DNA of 64,000 bases, taken from positions 1 through 64,000 of the forward strand of contig JAKBRJ010000002.1 of the NCBI GenBank assembly GCA_021834785.1, written 5' to 3'. The number at the start of each line of letters is the position of its first letter. Position 1 is the stretch's first letter. The notes beneath the pieces are model-generated. The model was not told the DNA's origin and did no database searches. It saw nothing but the letters and a program-made list of their open reading frames with translations. This DNA comes from Microcaldota archaeon (GTDB taxonomy: Archaea; Micrarchaeota; Micrarchaeia; Micrarchaeales; Micrarchaeaceae). Position numbers and translations under genes: made by a program. Below, one piece after another: positions 1 to 8,852 of the stretch.

Positions 1-7
1 CATAATA

Positions 8-1120
8 TCACTTCTTCCTAAAAGCGAAGAATGCCGCTATCAGCACTAATATAATGACAACAACTGCAATGGCTGCATAAGGCGGTTTTGATGTGGAAGG
101 CGCAGTATATGGCACAGTAGTAGGCGCAGTTGTCGTGGTGCTGGGCACTGTAGTCGAAGATACATTTGCCGCAGGCGCGAATGTGAACACCCACATGACC
201 GGCTTGAAAAACTGGTCGTTCGATATCGTCTTCGCCGTAGCATTGTACGTCCAAGCATCCTTAAACTTATACGCTCCTCCAGTATATGTAGTGCCGTTTG
301 CGCTAAGGCTGCCTCCAAAATATGTCCACGATCCCCATGTAGGCGGGTATGCGGCTGTCGTTATAACCGGCTGGTTCTTTCCCAGCCTATTGACAAAGCT
401 TATGGCTGGGGTTATCTTCCCGTTTACCTCGTATGCGAACGCATATGCCATATTATAATTTGATTCGTTAGGCGGCAATGCAAGGTTGCTTACGGTAAAT
501 ATTGCAAGCGTAAAGTTATACTTGCTCAAAAGCGTTCCGCTTACGTTTGCAAAAGTATCTGCAGGTATGGTGACGTTAACTGCCACGCCATCGAATGATT
601 TTACGGATAAGAATCCACCTTCAGTTGCATTTATGCTTGACGTAGATGCATTGAAAAGCGTGAAAACTGCGGGCGCCTGCGGAATGGTTGTAGTAGATGT
701 AGTCGCATTAGACGCCTTGCTGAATATTGTCAGGCTTAGCGCAGCATTGGAACTTGAAGGGTCATCGCCTGTCGCATTTAATAATATGTTATATGTGCCT
801 GGCTTTGCGCTCGAAGATGCAGATATGCCCAGCGTTCCAGAATATGTCGGGTCGCTGTAGCTGTTTGACAAAGTCAACGTTATTCCATCTGCAAGCAGTT
901 GATTCTTATTTACTATATTGAGCGTCGTTCCCCATGGGGTCCCGCTCACCAATTTTACTGTATACCCTACTGAAGCAGAGCCTCCAACACTGAGATTGGC
1001 GCCGCTCTGGGTTAACTGTATGCTCGAACTGCCAATTCCAGACGCAAATGTATAAGACGGAATGATTAGGAATGCCACCAAGGCAAAGAAAGTCAATGAT
1101 GCAGAGTATTTGCCCTTCAT
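8..1120 (-). CDS. Secreted, C-terminally anchored surface protein
   Basis: Unrecognised surface protein of about 370 residues. The N-terminus has a short basic segment (MKGK) and a hydrophobic stretch ending in YTFASG, a plausible signal peptide. The middle is Ser/Thr/Asn/Gly-rich with many N-glycosylation-type sequons. The end is a Thr/Pro linker (TTTTAPTTVPYT), one hydrophobic helix and RKK, a typical archaeal cell-surface anchor. An upstream in-frame ATG at 1195 lies inside the 5S rRNA gene, so the ATG at 1120 is preferred. It probably sits outside the membrane; no catalytic motif is visible. Confidence 0.75.
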   Translation of the reverse strand: MKGKYSASLTFFALVAFLIIPSYTFASGIGSSSIQLTQSGANLSVGGSASVGYTVKLVSGTPWGTTLNIVNKNQLLADGITLTLSNSYSDPTYSGTLGISASSSAKPGTYNILLNATGDDPSSSNAALSLTIFSKASNATTSTTTIPQAPAVFTLFNASTSSINATEGGFLSVKSFDGVAVNVTIPADTFANVSGTLLSKYNFTLAIFTVSNLALPPNESNYNMAYAFAYEVNGKITPAISFVNRLGKNQPVITTAAYPPTWGSWTYFGGSLSANGTTYTGGAYKFKDAWTYNATAKTISNDQFFKPVMWVFTFAPAANVSSTTVPSTTTTAPTTVPYTAPSTSKPPYAAIAVVVIILVLIAAFFAFRKK

Positions 1121-1141
1121 ATAATCCACCAAATAAAAAGT

Positions 1142-1254
1142 GCCAAACAGCAATGCGGTCTCCCGCCCGAAGGCAGTACCACGCATCGTTAGCAAGCTTA
1201 GCTTCCGAGTTCGGAATGGGATCGGGCGTTTCCTTGCTACTATGACCGTTTGAC
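1142..1254 (-). rRNA. rrf: 5S ribosomal RNA
   Basis: The minus strand reads as 5S rRNA: the conserved loop region CCCATTCCGAACTCGGAAG, then the GGTACTGCC region and a G-rich helix. The two ends pair over 9 positions (GTCAAACGG with CTGTTTGGC, including G-U pairs), giving helix I and setting the boundaries to within a few bases. It stands alone, with no 16S or 23S gene in the window, so rRNA genes are apparently unlinked. Confidence 0.95.
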
Positions 1255-1274
1255 AATAATATAAGCAAAGATAC

Positions 1275-1283
1275 TTTTATATA
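1275..1283 (-). promoter_or_regulatory. TATA box of the 5S rRNA gene
   Basis: On the minus strand TATATAAAA is centred about 25 nt before the predicted 5S rRNA 5' end, the normal archaeal TATA distance. Confidence 0.75.
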
Positions 1284-1329
1284 CCTTGCGCAGAGCGCCT
1301 TTAAGTAAAGGTAAAAAAAATACAAAAAG

Positions 1330-1362
1330 GCCTGTGCAAAGCACAGGCACCGTTTCTGGGGT
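1330..1362 (+). repeat. Hairpin-plus-tail element, copy A
   Basis: An 8-bp hairpin (GCCTGTGC, loop AAA, GCACAGGC) runs into the tail ACCGTTTCTGGGGT. A second copy lies at 1506-1535. The tails and flanks match at 17 of 19 positions, while the stems differ in sequence but keep pairing. Strand and function are unknown. No gene follows copy A on the plus strand. Confidence 0.55.
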
Positions 1363-1433
1363 TGCCAAATCGGCAATAATATACTGGCCTTAAAATATAA
1401 AAAGGTTTCCTTTGATACACATATATGTAGAAG

Positions 1434-1441
1434 TATATAAA
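1434..1441 (+). promoter_or_regulatory. TATA box upstream of the 1542 gene
   Basis: TATATAAA predicts transcription from about 1462, giving a leader of about 80 nt that contains hairpin copy B. Confidence 0.5.
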
Positions 1442-1505
1442 TAGTTTTACTATGATAAAAGTATGCAAAAGATGCGCATTTGCCAGCGCCGTAAAAATTG
1501 GCTAG

Positions 1506-1535
1506 GCTTGCAAAAGCAGGCACTGTTCCTGGGGT
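1506..1535 (+). repeat. Hairpin-plus-tail element, copy B, in a leader
   Basis: Stem GCTTGC, loop AAAA, stem GCAGGC (one G-U pair), then tail ACTGTTCCTGGGGT. The GGGGTAAT at its 3' end overlaps the probable Shine-Dalgarno site of the gene starting at 1542, so the structure could affect translation. Confidence 0.5.
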
Positions 1536-1541
1536 AATAAG

Positions 1542-1829
1542 ATGAAGTGCAAGCGTACTGCGAAGTACCACAAAAATAAACTCTATGGATGCATAGAAGC
1601 ACTGACAAGGGATGCAAACATTGCATGCAGCATGGACCTGATGAAGGACGAAAAGGAGCTTGAGCAGTCTGATGGGAAATTCAGCAGGGAAGTAGCAAAG
1701 ATAACTGAGGACCTGATCAACCTAAGGAAGCTTTCAGAGGGCCTAAAACTCGCAGGCAAAGAGACGAGGTACACTGTGGCTATAGAGCTGAAAAGCGATG
1801 AAATAACCTACGGCATAACCTCAAGCTGA
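1542..1829 (+). CDS. Small hypothetical protein
   Basis: Unrecognised 95-residue soluble protein with a basic N-terminus (MKCKRTAKYHKNK) followed by a charged, probably helical region. No transmembrane segment or known motif is seen. The ATG follows GGTA at the usual 5-nt spacing. The leader carries hairpin copy B and the downstream region is a T-rich terminator, so it looks like a single-gene transcript. Confidence 0.7.
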   Translation: MKCKRTAKYHKNKLYGCIEALTRDANIACSMDLMKDEKELEQSDGKFSREVAKITEDLINLRKLSEGLKLAGKETRYTVAIELKSDEITYGITSS

Positions 1830-1849
1830 TGCATCTGAAACGCCAAATC

Positions 1850-1880
1850 GTTTATTTTTTCTTTTTTTCTTTTTGTTTTC
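1850..1880 (+). terminator. T-rich terminator
   Basis: Long T tracts with few interruptions directly after the 1542 gene, typical of archaeal oligo-T termination. No stem is needed. Confidence 0.6.
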
Positions 1881-1924
1881 AATTTTGAAAAGCATATTAA
1901 TCCTGATGTGCAGTTATAAGGCAT

Positions 1925-2485
1925 ATGCTAGACAGGATAAGGCTAAAGGGATGCGCTTCGGTATACGGCCCGCTGGAAGACTCGTACCTAATGGCAGGGC
2001 AGGTTGAGAAATATGCGTTTGGGAGCGTTCTTGATCTGGGCACCGGCACCGGAATCAGCGGCATAGTCGCTGCGCTTAATGGGTGCAATGTAACGTTTGC
2101 AGACATTGATGCTAATGCAATAAGGTGCGCAAAGGAAAATGCAACAGCAAACGGGGTTGCCGGAAATTTCATAGAAAGCGACATGTTCGAAAGCATAAAT
2201 GGAAAATTCAACACCATAATATTTAATCCCCCCTATCTTGAATCTGCAAAGGTAGCTGAAAGGGACATGGCTCTTGACGGAGGCGCAAGCGGCCGCGAAC
2301 TCATAGACAAGTTTCTTAAAGCGTATTCCCGCTTCATAGAAAATGAGTACGTGGTGTTGCTGCTTGAGAGTTCCATAAACGGATATGAAGCAGATGTCAA
2401 ACGCCATAACTTCAAAGTGGTTGCAAAGGAGCGCTTTTTTTTCGAGGAGATTGCAGTGCTGAAGACATCGTCAGGTATTTATTAA
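1925..2485 (+). CDS. HemK/PrmC-like class I methyltransferase
   Basis: SAM-dependent methyltransferase of about 186 residues. Motif I is DLGTGTGISG (about residue 38) with the acidic motif FADID after it, and the catalytic NPPY motif (about residue 100) identifies the HemK/Mtq2 group that N-methylates glutamine, classically in release factors. It is shorter than bacterial PrmC and lacks that N-terminal helical domain, as is usual for archaeal and eukaryotic Mtq2-type enzymes. The release-factor substrate is inferred from the family. The adenosine-specific kinase-family gene follows after 28 nt. Confidence 0.85.
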   Translation: MLDRIRLKGCASVYGPLEDSYLMAGQVEKYAFGSVLDLGTGTGISGIVAALNGCNVTFADIDANAIRCAKENATANGVAGNFIESDMFESINGKFNTIIFNPPYLESAKVAERDMALDGGASGRELIDKFLKAYSRFIENEYVVLLLESSINGYEADVKRHNFKVVAKERFFFEEIAVLKTSSGIY

Positions 2486-2513
2486 TTAAATTTGAAAATA
2501 TGCATGCGATACC

Positions 2514-2996
2514 ATGGAATTTGATATTGTTGATATAGAGAAAGGCGAAGATGTGCAATGCATAGTAGGGCATGCAGGCTTTATCAAGACTACTGAAGAT
2601 TTATACGAAGCAATGATGAATGCATGCCCAACGCTCAAATTCGGGATAGGGTTTGTCGAAGCAAGCGGGCCGCGGCTTGTAAGGGGTGAGGGCAATAATC
2701 ACGAACTGGAAGAGCTCGCCAAGAAGAATGCATTTGCAATAGGCGCGGGGCATTCGTTCGTAATACTATTCAAAGAGGCATTCCCAATAAACGTGTCTAA
2801 TGCAATAAAGCATGTTCCTGAAGTGTCTAGGATTTTTTGTGCAACTGCGAATCCTGTGCAGGTCATAATAGGCACAACAAATAGCGGCAAGTCCATATTG
2901 GGCATAGTGGATGGGGGCGCAGCAAGCGGCATAGAATCCAGTTCTGATAAGAAGGAAAGGAGGGAGTTTCTGAGGAAGATAGGATACAAGTTGTAA
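2514..2996 (+). CDS. Adenosine-specific kinase family protein (DUF355)
   Basis: Full-length 160-residue member of the family first described structurally as an archaeal adenosine-specific kinase (Pfam PF04008). Conserved blocks are visible in order: FIKTTEDLYEA, KFGIGFVEASGPRLVR, AIGAGHSFVI, FPINVSNAIK, ATANPVQVII, GIVDGG and the basic C-terminus RKIGYKL. The family is small, soluble and widespread in archaea; the in vivo substrate is not well settled. It is probably co-transcribed with the upstream methyltransferase. Confidence 0.88.
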   Translation: MEFDIVDIEKGEDVQCIVGHAGFIKTTEDLYEAMMNACPTLKFGIGFVEASGPRLVRGEGNNHELEELAKKNAFAIGAGHSFVILFKEAFPINVSNAIKHVPEVSRIFCATANPVQVIIGTTNSGKSILGIVDGGAASGIESSSDKKERREFLRKIGYKL

Positions 2997-2997
2997 A

Positions 2998-4668
2998 CTA
3001 TTTCATGCGTTGCCCGCCTTTAGAAACGAGTGCGTAAAGCAGAACGATTGCAGCAATAAAAGCCGCAAACGCTGCGATGAATAGGTAAGCAGTGCTTCCA
3101 TTTCCGTATAAGGGCAAGGTTGTCGTAGAATTTGTCGTGTTTCCTGTAGTGTGCGTCTGATTCTCTGAAGCGTGTGTGTTATTGTAGAATGCTGTTCCGC
3201 TGTAAGTAATCTCAGAGTTTGTGCTCATTATGGCATTCGCCTTATCATAGCCGTAAAACGAAACGTTAGATAGCCTAAGGCTTGATTGGTTTGCATTAAC
3301 TGCGGTGTTGGTGAACGAGTTGGCATAAAAGGAGCTATTCAATATGCTTGCATTTTTGGCATTTTCCAACAGCAATCCGTTTCCGTGTATATTGCAATCC
3401 TTGATGGTAAGATTGGCAGTGCCTATGCCTAATATGCTTTGGTTTGTGGAATTTATCCTGCCGCCGTTGCAGTCCAGAGTGACGTTATTTGCATATAGGG
3501 TAAGGGCATTTTCGCAGGTGGTGCCAGATGGAGTGAATGTGTTTAGCAAATGCAAGCTGCCGTACGCCAACGTATAATACCCTGAATTTGTTATTGGTAT
3601 CTCGTTTTGGGTGCAATACGAAAGACCTATCGAATACGTTTCTGTAGTCGAGTTATCCTGCTCCATTGCGGATGGCGATTTTAGCACGCCTATGGTCTCA
3701 TGTATCCCTGGGGTCTGTATGCCCCTGTCGAAATGTATGGTTCCATTTGTGACATTGTGCACCGTGTCAATTATACTTCCATTCGGATCGACCTGGTACC
3801 CGCTCCACAAATAAGCGGTCATGTTTGGCGCATGGCTGTATTTTACTATCGTGTAATTCCAATAGACGTTTGTATTGTCCGGCAGCTGTATATTCTCCAT
3901 CATATCCGGTTTTATGTATGTCGGCGTGTAATTCATGTTGCCTGTAATGTTGAAGACTTTGAACGAGAGTATGTCATGCCCCCAAAAAGGGACTATAATC
4001 CAATATGGATTGAAACTCAAGACCTTATTTCTGTATATCTGCTTAACGTCGAGAAGGAAATGCGTATTTAAATGGCCGAGCCCCATTGGCGTTATAACCC
4101 CGAACCTAGGCAGAGGGATGCCATACGCATCAGATATGTTTTTTACCATGCTGAAATTAAGGTTTTGAAGTCCCACCGTCACCCTGTCTTTCAACGCTAT
4201 GCTGTATGGCACTATGCCTATGAATCCTTCAGGAGCCGAAAATCCAGACATGTTCAGCGATACGAAGTTGAAGAAATATCCTATTGCTATATTGGACCTG
4301 TTGCCATAGAAGCCAAGCGAATAATTTCCGTATGGGCTCGCAAGGTTGTTTGAAGCGTTTTTAAGGCTCAATATGCGCGAGTTGGAAAAGGTGCAGTTGT
4401 ATAGTGTATTGTTGTATGTGTTCTGCCCGAATGTAACATTACCTATCAAACCGCTGTGGCTGCAATAAAAGCTGGAATTATACGCATGAGAGAAGTTTAA
4501 TGACATAAGGCTGCAGTTAGCGTTGTAGTATACGGATGCATTAGATTCTGCAGCGCCAATATTCAAGCTGCATGCCCCCTGTGAGGCTGCGAAAGCCGAG
4601 CCCTGCAAAGCTGCAAAAGACAGCATTGCCGCGAGAGCTATGTATATTGCAGAAAGCTTATTTTGCAT
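2998..4668 (-). CDS. Large surface protein with beta-helix-like region
   Basis: A 556-residue exported protein with an N-terminal hydrophobic signal (ending near SAFAAS), a long Asn/Ser/Thr-rich ectodomain with many N-x-S/T sequons, and a C-terminal hydrophobic helix followed by SKGGQRMK. Residues about 390-490 contain NosD-like parallel beta-helix signatures (NNVTLDCNGG, NLTIKDCNIHG, NASILNSSF). It is probably an envelope or adhesion protein. The downstream and upstream minus-strand genes encode a glycosyltransferase and further anchored proteins, suggesting an envelope cluster. No catalytic residues are seen. Confidence 0.78.
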   Translation of the reverse strand: MQNKLSAIYIALAAMLSFAALQGSAFAASQGACSLNIGAAESNASVYYNANCSLMSLNFSHAYNSSFYCSHSGLIGNVTFGQNTYNNTLYNCTFSNSRILSLKNASNNLASPYGNYSLGFYGNRSNIAIGYFFNFVSLNMSGFSAPEGFIGIVPYSIALKDRVTVGLQNLNFSMVKNISDAYGIPLPRFGVITPMGLGHLNTHFLLDVKQIYRNKVLSFNPYWIIVPFWGHDILSFKVFNITGNMNYTPTYIKPDMMENIQLPDNTNVYWNYTIVKYSHAPNMTAYLWSGYQVDPNGSIIDTVHNVTNGTIHFDRGIQTPGIHETIGVLKSPSAMEQDNSTTETYSIGLSYCTQNEIPITNSGYYTLAYGSLHLLNTFTPSGTTCENALTLYANNVTLDCNGGRINSTNQSILGIGTANLTIKDCNIHGNGLLLENAKNASILNSSFYANSFTNTAVNANQSSLRLSNVSFYGYDKANAIMSTNSEITYSGTAFYNNTHASENQTHTTGNTTNSTTTLPLYGNGSTAYLFIAAFAAFIAAIVLLYALVSKGGQRMK

Positions 4669-4672
4669 AATA

Positions 4673-6328
4673 TCATTTTATATAGTATATATTTGTAGGC
4701 TTGTCGGGCAGCTCCGGGCCTTCATTTTTTATAAAGAATTGCGGAATGCCGGTCGGCGGGCTATCATTGAATATATCGACCCAATTTGAACACAAGGGCG
4801 GGCCGGACCAGACGGCATAGCTTCCAGATATGAATACGCTGCAGTTTGTTTTGTTGTTTACCTGCGAATTTACGAGATTGGTTGACGGATCGCCAATATA
4901 AGACGGGAATTCAGAGCCTGTATAAGAGAGCGAAGCAACCCCGTAAAGCGCATCCACATATATCATAGCGTTATGATTCACTGTGCTGTTATACCTTAGG
5001 TAATTGGCAGGCTGTATCGCAAGGCTTTGCGGATATACATCCCAATAATACCAGAAATAGGATATTGTAAGGTTTTGGGTATAAAGCACGCCCAATATCG
5101 CAAAGAGTATTATGGCATTGATGGCAAGTAGGCGCTTGTCCCTGGCCTCTATTAGCTTAGTCAGGCCTATGCCTATTATGGCGCAAAGTGGAACACTCAA
5201 TACCATCAAGAACCTGCCTAATCTATACGCCAGTATATATACAATATGCAGCGGGTTCAGGCTCAGCCCTATGTGCATAGGCCCGAATTCCATGAACAAA
5301 AGCATAAACAGGAACCAGAACGCGATGAAGAAGGCCCTTTTTTCCCTGAATATCAAAAGCAACGCCAGTATCGGCATCACAAGGTAAAAATACAAGCCAT
5401 AATCCGAATCTGCAGGCATCCTGTATATTGAAGCAAAGATATTGCTGAATATATTGGATAGGTTGCTATGCAATATCGTTTGAATGAATAAATAAGGGAA
5501 CATCGTGTCAGGGTAAAAGTTAAGGTTCACGTTTGTGCTTGGTATTGTCGGCAGCCCCCCTACCTTGGCGCCTACTGCGCTATAAAATCCTAGATTCCTG
5601 GTTACTGTTATGAATGGCAAACCTGCATTCCATGCGCTGAATACAAATGTTATAAGAAATGCTATCGCTATCCCATAAATGAACATTATGCTTATTCGGT
5701 TGACGGTCAGTTTTTTTGTCAATAATCTTATTATGATATAAAATCCCAGAAAAGCGATAACGACGCCCGCCTCATAGCTTATCAACCATGAAGCTACTAG
5801 GAGCATGCCGCTCGCAAAGAAATATTTTCTCTGCCCGAATTTTTCGCCGTAAATAAAAAGCAGTATCGCCAGAGAGCCTATAAAGCAAAGAGCAGGATCC
5901 TCGCCAACCGTTACGCCGAACTTTGTCAGAAGCGGAAATATGCTTGCTATGAAGGCGCTCATAAGCGCAGCTTTATCGTTATAAAAAAGTTTCACCAGAT
6001 AAAATACCACTAGGATTATGCCTAAATAAGAGACTATGTCCCACAGCGAAGAGGTAAGCGTATTGACGCCAAAGAGTTCGTAGAACAGGGCTATTGGCCC
6101 GAACTGCATGAGCCTCAGCGAAAAGATGTACCCTGGGCTAAGGCGGTAATTTCCGTTGATAACCGAGCTTGCCAGGTACAGGTAGTTCGGATCGTCTCCA
6201 TAGAGGCTAGGACCCTCATAATGCGTGAAACCATAATGTGCTGCGTTAAGCAGTATCAGGAAAAGCATTCCGTATACTAAATAGGAGCGTTTTATTCCGA
6301 AAATACTGTCGCTTTTGACTGATGTCAT
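4673..6328 (-). CDS. GT39-like membrane glycosyltransferase
   Basis: About 551 residues with roughly 11-13 hydrophobic helices and a C-terminal soluble part. The first outside loop carries YGDDPNYLYLASS; the paired acidic residues there are typical of polyprenol-phosphate sugar transferases (PMT/ArnT/GT39). It probably transfers a sugar from a lipid carrier to surface proteins outside the membrane. It overlaps the upstream gene by 4 nt (ATGA), so the two are translated together. Acceptor and sugar cannot be told from sequence. Confidence 0.72.
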   Translation of the reverse strand: MTSVKSDSIFGIKRSYLVYGMLFLILLNAAHYGFTHYEGPSLYGDDPNYLYLASSVINGNYRLSPGYIFSLRLMQFGPIALFYELFGVNTLTSSLWDIVSYLGIILVVFYLVKLFYNDKAALMSAFIASIFPLLTKFGVTVGEDPALCFIGSLAILLFIYGEKFGQRKYFFASGMLLVASWLISYEAGVVIAFLGFYIIIRLLTKKLTVNRISIMFIYGIAIAFLITFVFSAWNAGLPFITVTRNLGFYSAVGAKVGGLPTIPSTNVNLNFYPDTMFPYLFIQTILHSNLSNIFSNIFASIYRMPADSDYGLYFYLVMPILALLLIFREKRAFFIAFWFLFMLLFMEFGPMHIGLSLNPLHIVYILAYRLGRFLMVLSVPLCAIIGIGLTKLIEARDKRLLAINAIILFAILGVLYTQNLTISYFWYYWDVYPQSLAIQPANYLRYNSTVNHNAMIYVDALYGVASLSYTGSEFPSYIGDPSTNLVNSQVNNKTNCSVFISGSYAVWSGPPLCSNWVDIFNDSPPTGIPQFFIKNEGPELPDKPTNIYYIK

Positions 6329-7047
6329 TGTACCACTAATTCTTTGCAGGTTCTGGATATATAATTGATTACAGACGAGTTGCTCAAATCTGTCCTGTTA
6401 TATGTAAGGCGGTTGAACACATTAGGCCAGTCTGTATAATTACTGTATACTAAGAATGTGCCTCCGCAGAACATCCACTGTTTTCCCGAAGCGTTTACTG
6501 TGGGGGTCACATTGACTATGGTTTCAGTATAATTATACGGGTTGTATCCTTGCGGGGTAGTTATATATGGGGTCTTCGATATTGTAAAATAATCAGTCAC
6601 GTTTGGCCTATTATTGTAAACGAGCATGTCTCCTGCGCCCTTCTGGTAAAATCCAAAGTAATTCAGCTGCACCACGCGGTCTAGGAATGCACTTGCATTG
6701 TACACTCCGAAGTTGAATGTGCCGTTGTATAATACGCTGAGCGTGATATTCCTTCCAGGCGTTGCGCTGCTCGCTGACAAGTTTATTGCAACGCTTCGTA
6801 TACCATATATTTCAATGGTTTTGTAAAATTTACCGGTACTTATGCTTGTAAGGTTTTCATAAGTCAGATTTTTCAAAGATGCTCTGTCTGGATATGACGG
6901 TGCATTGTTATGCGTTATTGCAACTGCGCTGCTTCCAAAATGCAGGTGCATATTGGCCAGTATCAACAGTGCAATAAGCACGACTACTGCAAGGTTTGCT
7001 ATGATAAATGTTCTATCCTTCCTTATGTTCCATTTGTGCTTTGACAT
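6325..7047 (-). CDS. Membrane-anchored extracellular protein
   Basis: Unrecognised protein of about 240 residues. A basic N-terminus (MSKHKWNIRKDR) precedes one hydrophobic helix, and the rest is an outside domain rich in Asn, Ser, Thr and Tyr with two late cysteines. The start at 7047 is preferred over the ATG at 7059 because GGTA precedes it at exactly 5 nt. It overlaps the glycosyltransferase gene by 4 nt and so may assist or be a substrate of that enzyme; this is inference. Confidence 0.7.
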   Translation of the reverse strand: MSKHKWNIRKDRTFIIANLAVVVLIALLILANMHLHFGSSAVAITHNNAPSYPDRASLKNLTYENLTSISTGKFYKTIEIYGIRSVAINLSASSATPGRNITLSVLYNGTFNFGVYNASAFLDRVVQLNYFGFYQKGAGDMLVYNNRPNVTDYFTISKTPYITTPQGYNPYNYTETIVNVTPTVNASGKQWMFCGGTFLVYSNYTDWPNVFNRLTYNRTDLSNSSVINYISRTCKELVVQ

Positions 7048-7066
7048 TACACTACCCATATACCGT

Positions 7067-7606
7067 CTACCCGTACAAAGTCGTCTCGGTTGTGGTCCCG
7101 TTGGCCCCGGTATCTACGATTACTGTTTTATTCACAAGCAATATAAAATCAGGCGCTGCATATGCGCATATTACTCCAGGGTAGCATCGCGGCCCCATTG
7201 TGCCATGAAGTGATATGCTATAAGCGGAATACGGCTTTAAGCCCGTAAAGACAAATGTGCGCTCCTGCATCACCAAGGCAGGCAGAGCAGAATTTTGAGC
7301 CAAAGCATTATACGCAAGAGACCGATCCGAGATGGCAAACGTATTGCGCGCGCCAGTGCCGTTGATGCTCAAAGAAAGATTGTAATAGAAAGAAGCACCT
7401 ATAAACATGGAAGCGGATATCGATGCGTTTCCATAAGGCCTATAGACTATTCTGGTAGCATTCAAAGCAGCGCCAAGCTGCGAGTACGCATGATTTATGT
7501 ATATAAATGCGTACATTATGACTACCGCAAGCAGTATCAGCATTGCCAATATCATTATGGGCGTGTATGCATACACGCCGCCTTGCCCTGTCGTTGCGCG
7601 CGCCAT
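7067..7606 (-). CDS. Pilin-like single-pass surface protein
   Basis: A 179-residue protein with a short N-terminus (MARATTGQGGVYAYTP), a strong hydrophobic helix at about residues 17-37 and an outside domain with N-x-S/T sequons. The layout resembles archaeal type IV pilin-like proteins, but no clear prepilin peptidase site is evident, so this is only a resemblance. It is the first gene of the minus-strand envelope block and its start codon nearly abuts the divergent gene at 7614. Confidence 0.6.
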   Translation of the reverse strand: MARATTGQGGVYAYTPIMILAMLILLAVVIMYAFIYINHAYSQLGAALNATRIVYRPYGNASISASMFIGASFYYNLSLSINGTGARNTFAISDRSLAYNALAQNSALPALVMQERTFVFTGLKPYSAYSISLHGTMGPRCYPGVICAYAAPDFILLVNKTVIVDTGANGTTTETTLYG

Positions 7607-7613
7607 GCATTAT

Positions 7614-8738
7614 ATGCTCAGCAATGTTTTAAAATATGATGCTGATTGCGATAAAAAGAAAAGCGCGCGCAAATATAACATACCGGTTACCTGCCTGCGT
7701 AGGCCTGTAAACGAATCATGGGGGCGGTACTGTTATTTTGACTATCTATCGGCATTCAAGGAAAACGGCAAAAATAAATATCTGTTCAAATACATCCAAA
7801 GCGGTCATATGGGATTGCAAATAGCTGCATATTCGCCGAAGATACTGCCAGACCGGGCACTTATCGAGAGCTACTCATATACGGAATACATATATTGTAT
7901 AAAAAACATCAATTCCCTTATACGTATAGCTTCAGATTTCGAAAGTAAAACTAATATGCTCGAGCATTATGAATCACTTCAAGAAAACGATAAACCTTAT
8001 GTGGATCCCAAATCCGTAATCGAAAACTCAAAAGTGCGCATAGAATCGCTTTTCGAGGATTTGAAAAATGTAGAAGAGCATATCATCAAAAAGAGCAGGA
8101 AAGAGGATAACCTTGCCATATTTGAATTAGGCGAAATACAAGATGCGATATCCGAAGCAAGGTATTTCATACTATCAGCCAACCACAAGGTAAACTACAG
8201 CATGATGCTGCGGAATTCAATCAGTGGAGCCTTAGATTTAAGGAAGATGCCACTTCCACCAGGCGAAGAAACAGAGATCAGCAATGAACGAATAACGGAT
8301 ATTTTTAACATCGATTCGCTAATCAAATGCAATAAAAACGATGTGATGCAGTTTAGCGAAATAAACAGGGGAAGCACAGGCGGAGAAATGCAGATACTGG
8401 TCGGTCCGGATAATATGCCCATATATGGGATAAGGCGCTATGTATATCTAAAATCCAGCGTAGCTTCAAGCTACTACTATCGCATATACTTAGGAAAAAC
8501 GGATTTTTACCCCGCAGTTGATAAAATAAATTCAGAGCTCGCATTACAAAGCACAGTATGGACCGGGCCGAATACTGCAGTGACAATAGATGATATAAAA
8601 CTAAAGGATTACTACGATCAAGGCGTACTTGAAATCTGTTATCAGGGATCTGATTCCAAACTGGAAGGCATAAAGCATAGCTTGGTTGGCGGCATCAGTG
8701 GATATGCGATAATGAATTTTGAATTTGATCTGGTTTAG
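7614..8738 (+). CDS. Hypothetical soluble protein
   Basis: About 374 residues, unrecognised. A charged middle region (about 120-190) is rich in Lys, Glu and Asp and may be helical; the C-terminal half alternates hydrophobic and polar residues with many Tyr. No signal peptide or membrane helix is seen. The reading frame extends to 7497, but that part lies inside the divergent gene. ATGs at 7605 and 7614 are the earliest plausible starts, and the true start may be later because a TATA-like sequence lies near 7630. Confidence 0.6.
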   Translation: MLSNVLKYDADCDKKKSARKYNIPVTCLRRPVNESWGRYCYFDYLSAFKENGKNKYLFKYIQSGHMGLQIAAYSPKILPDRALIESYSYTEYIYCIKNINSLIRIASDFESKTNMLEHYESLQENDKPYVDPKSVIENSKVRIESLFEDLKNVEEHIIKKSRKEDNLAIFELGEIQDAISEARYFILSANHKVNYSMMLRNSISGALDLRKMPLPPGEETEISNERITDIFNIDSLIKCNKNDVMQFSEINRGSTGGEMQILVGPDNMPIYGIRRYVYLKSSVASSYYYRIYLGKTDFYPAVDKINSELALQSTVWTGPNTAVTIDDIKLKDYYDQGVLEICYQGSDSKLEGIKHSLVGGISGYAIMNFEFDLV

Positions 8739-8852
8739 CCGCATCAAAAATGCAGAAAAAACATACCGGATGTATCATTGCGGACGCACTAATGGCTAAA
8801 AGCACGGGGCGCCGTATATTCTACATATGCACTAATGCGCGGATGCATTCTC

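Noticed and set aside
1121..1195. N-terminal extension of the first surface protein
   Set aside because: It reads through the 5S rRNA gene; ATG 1120 gives a proper signal peptide.
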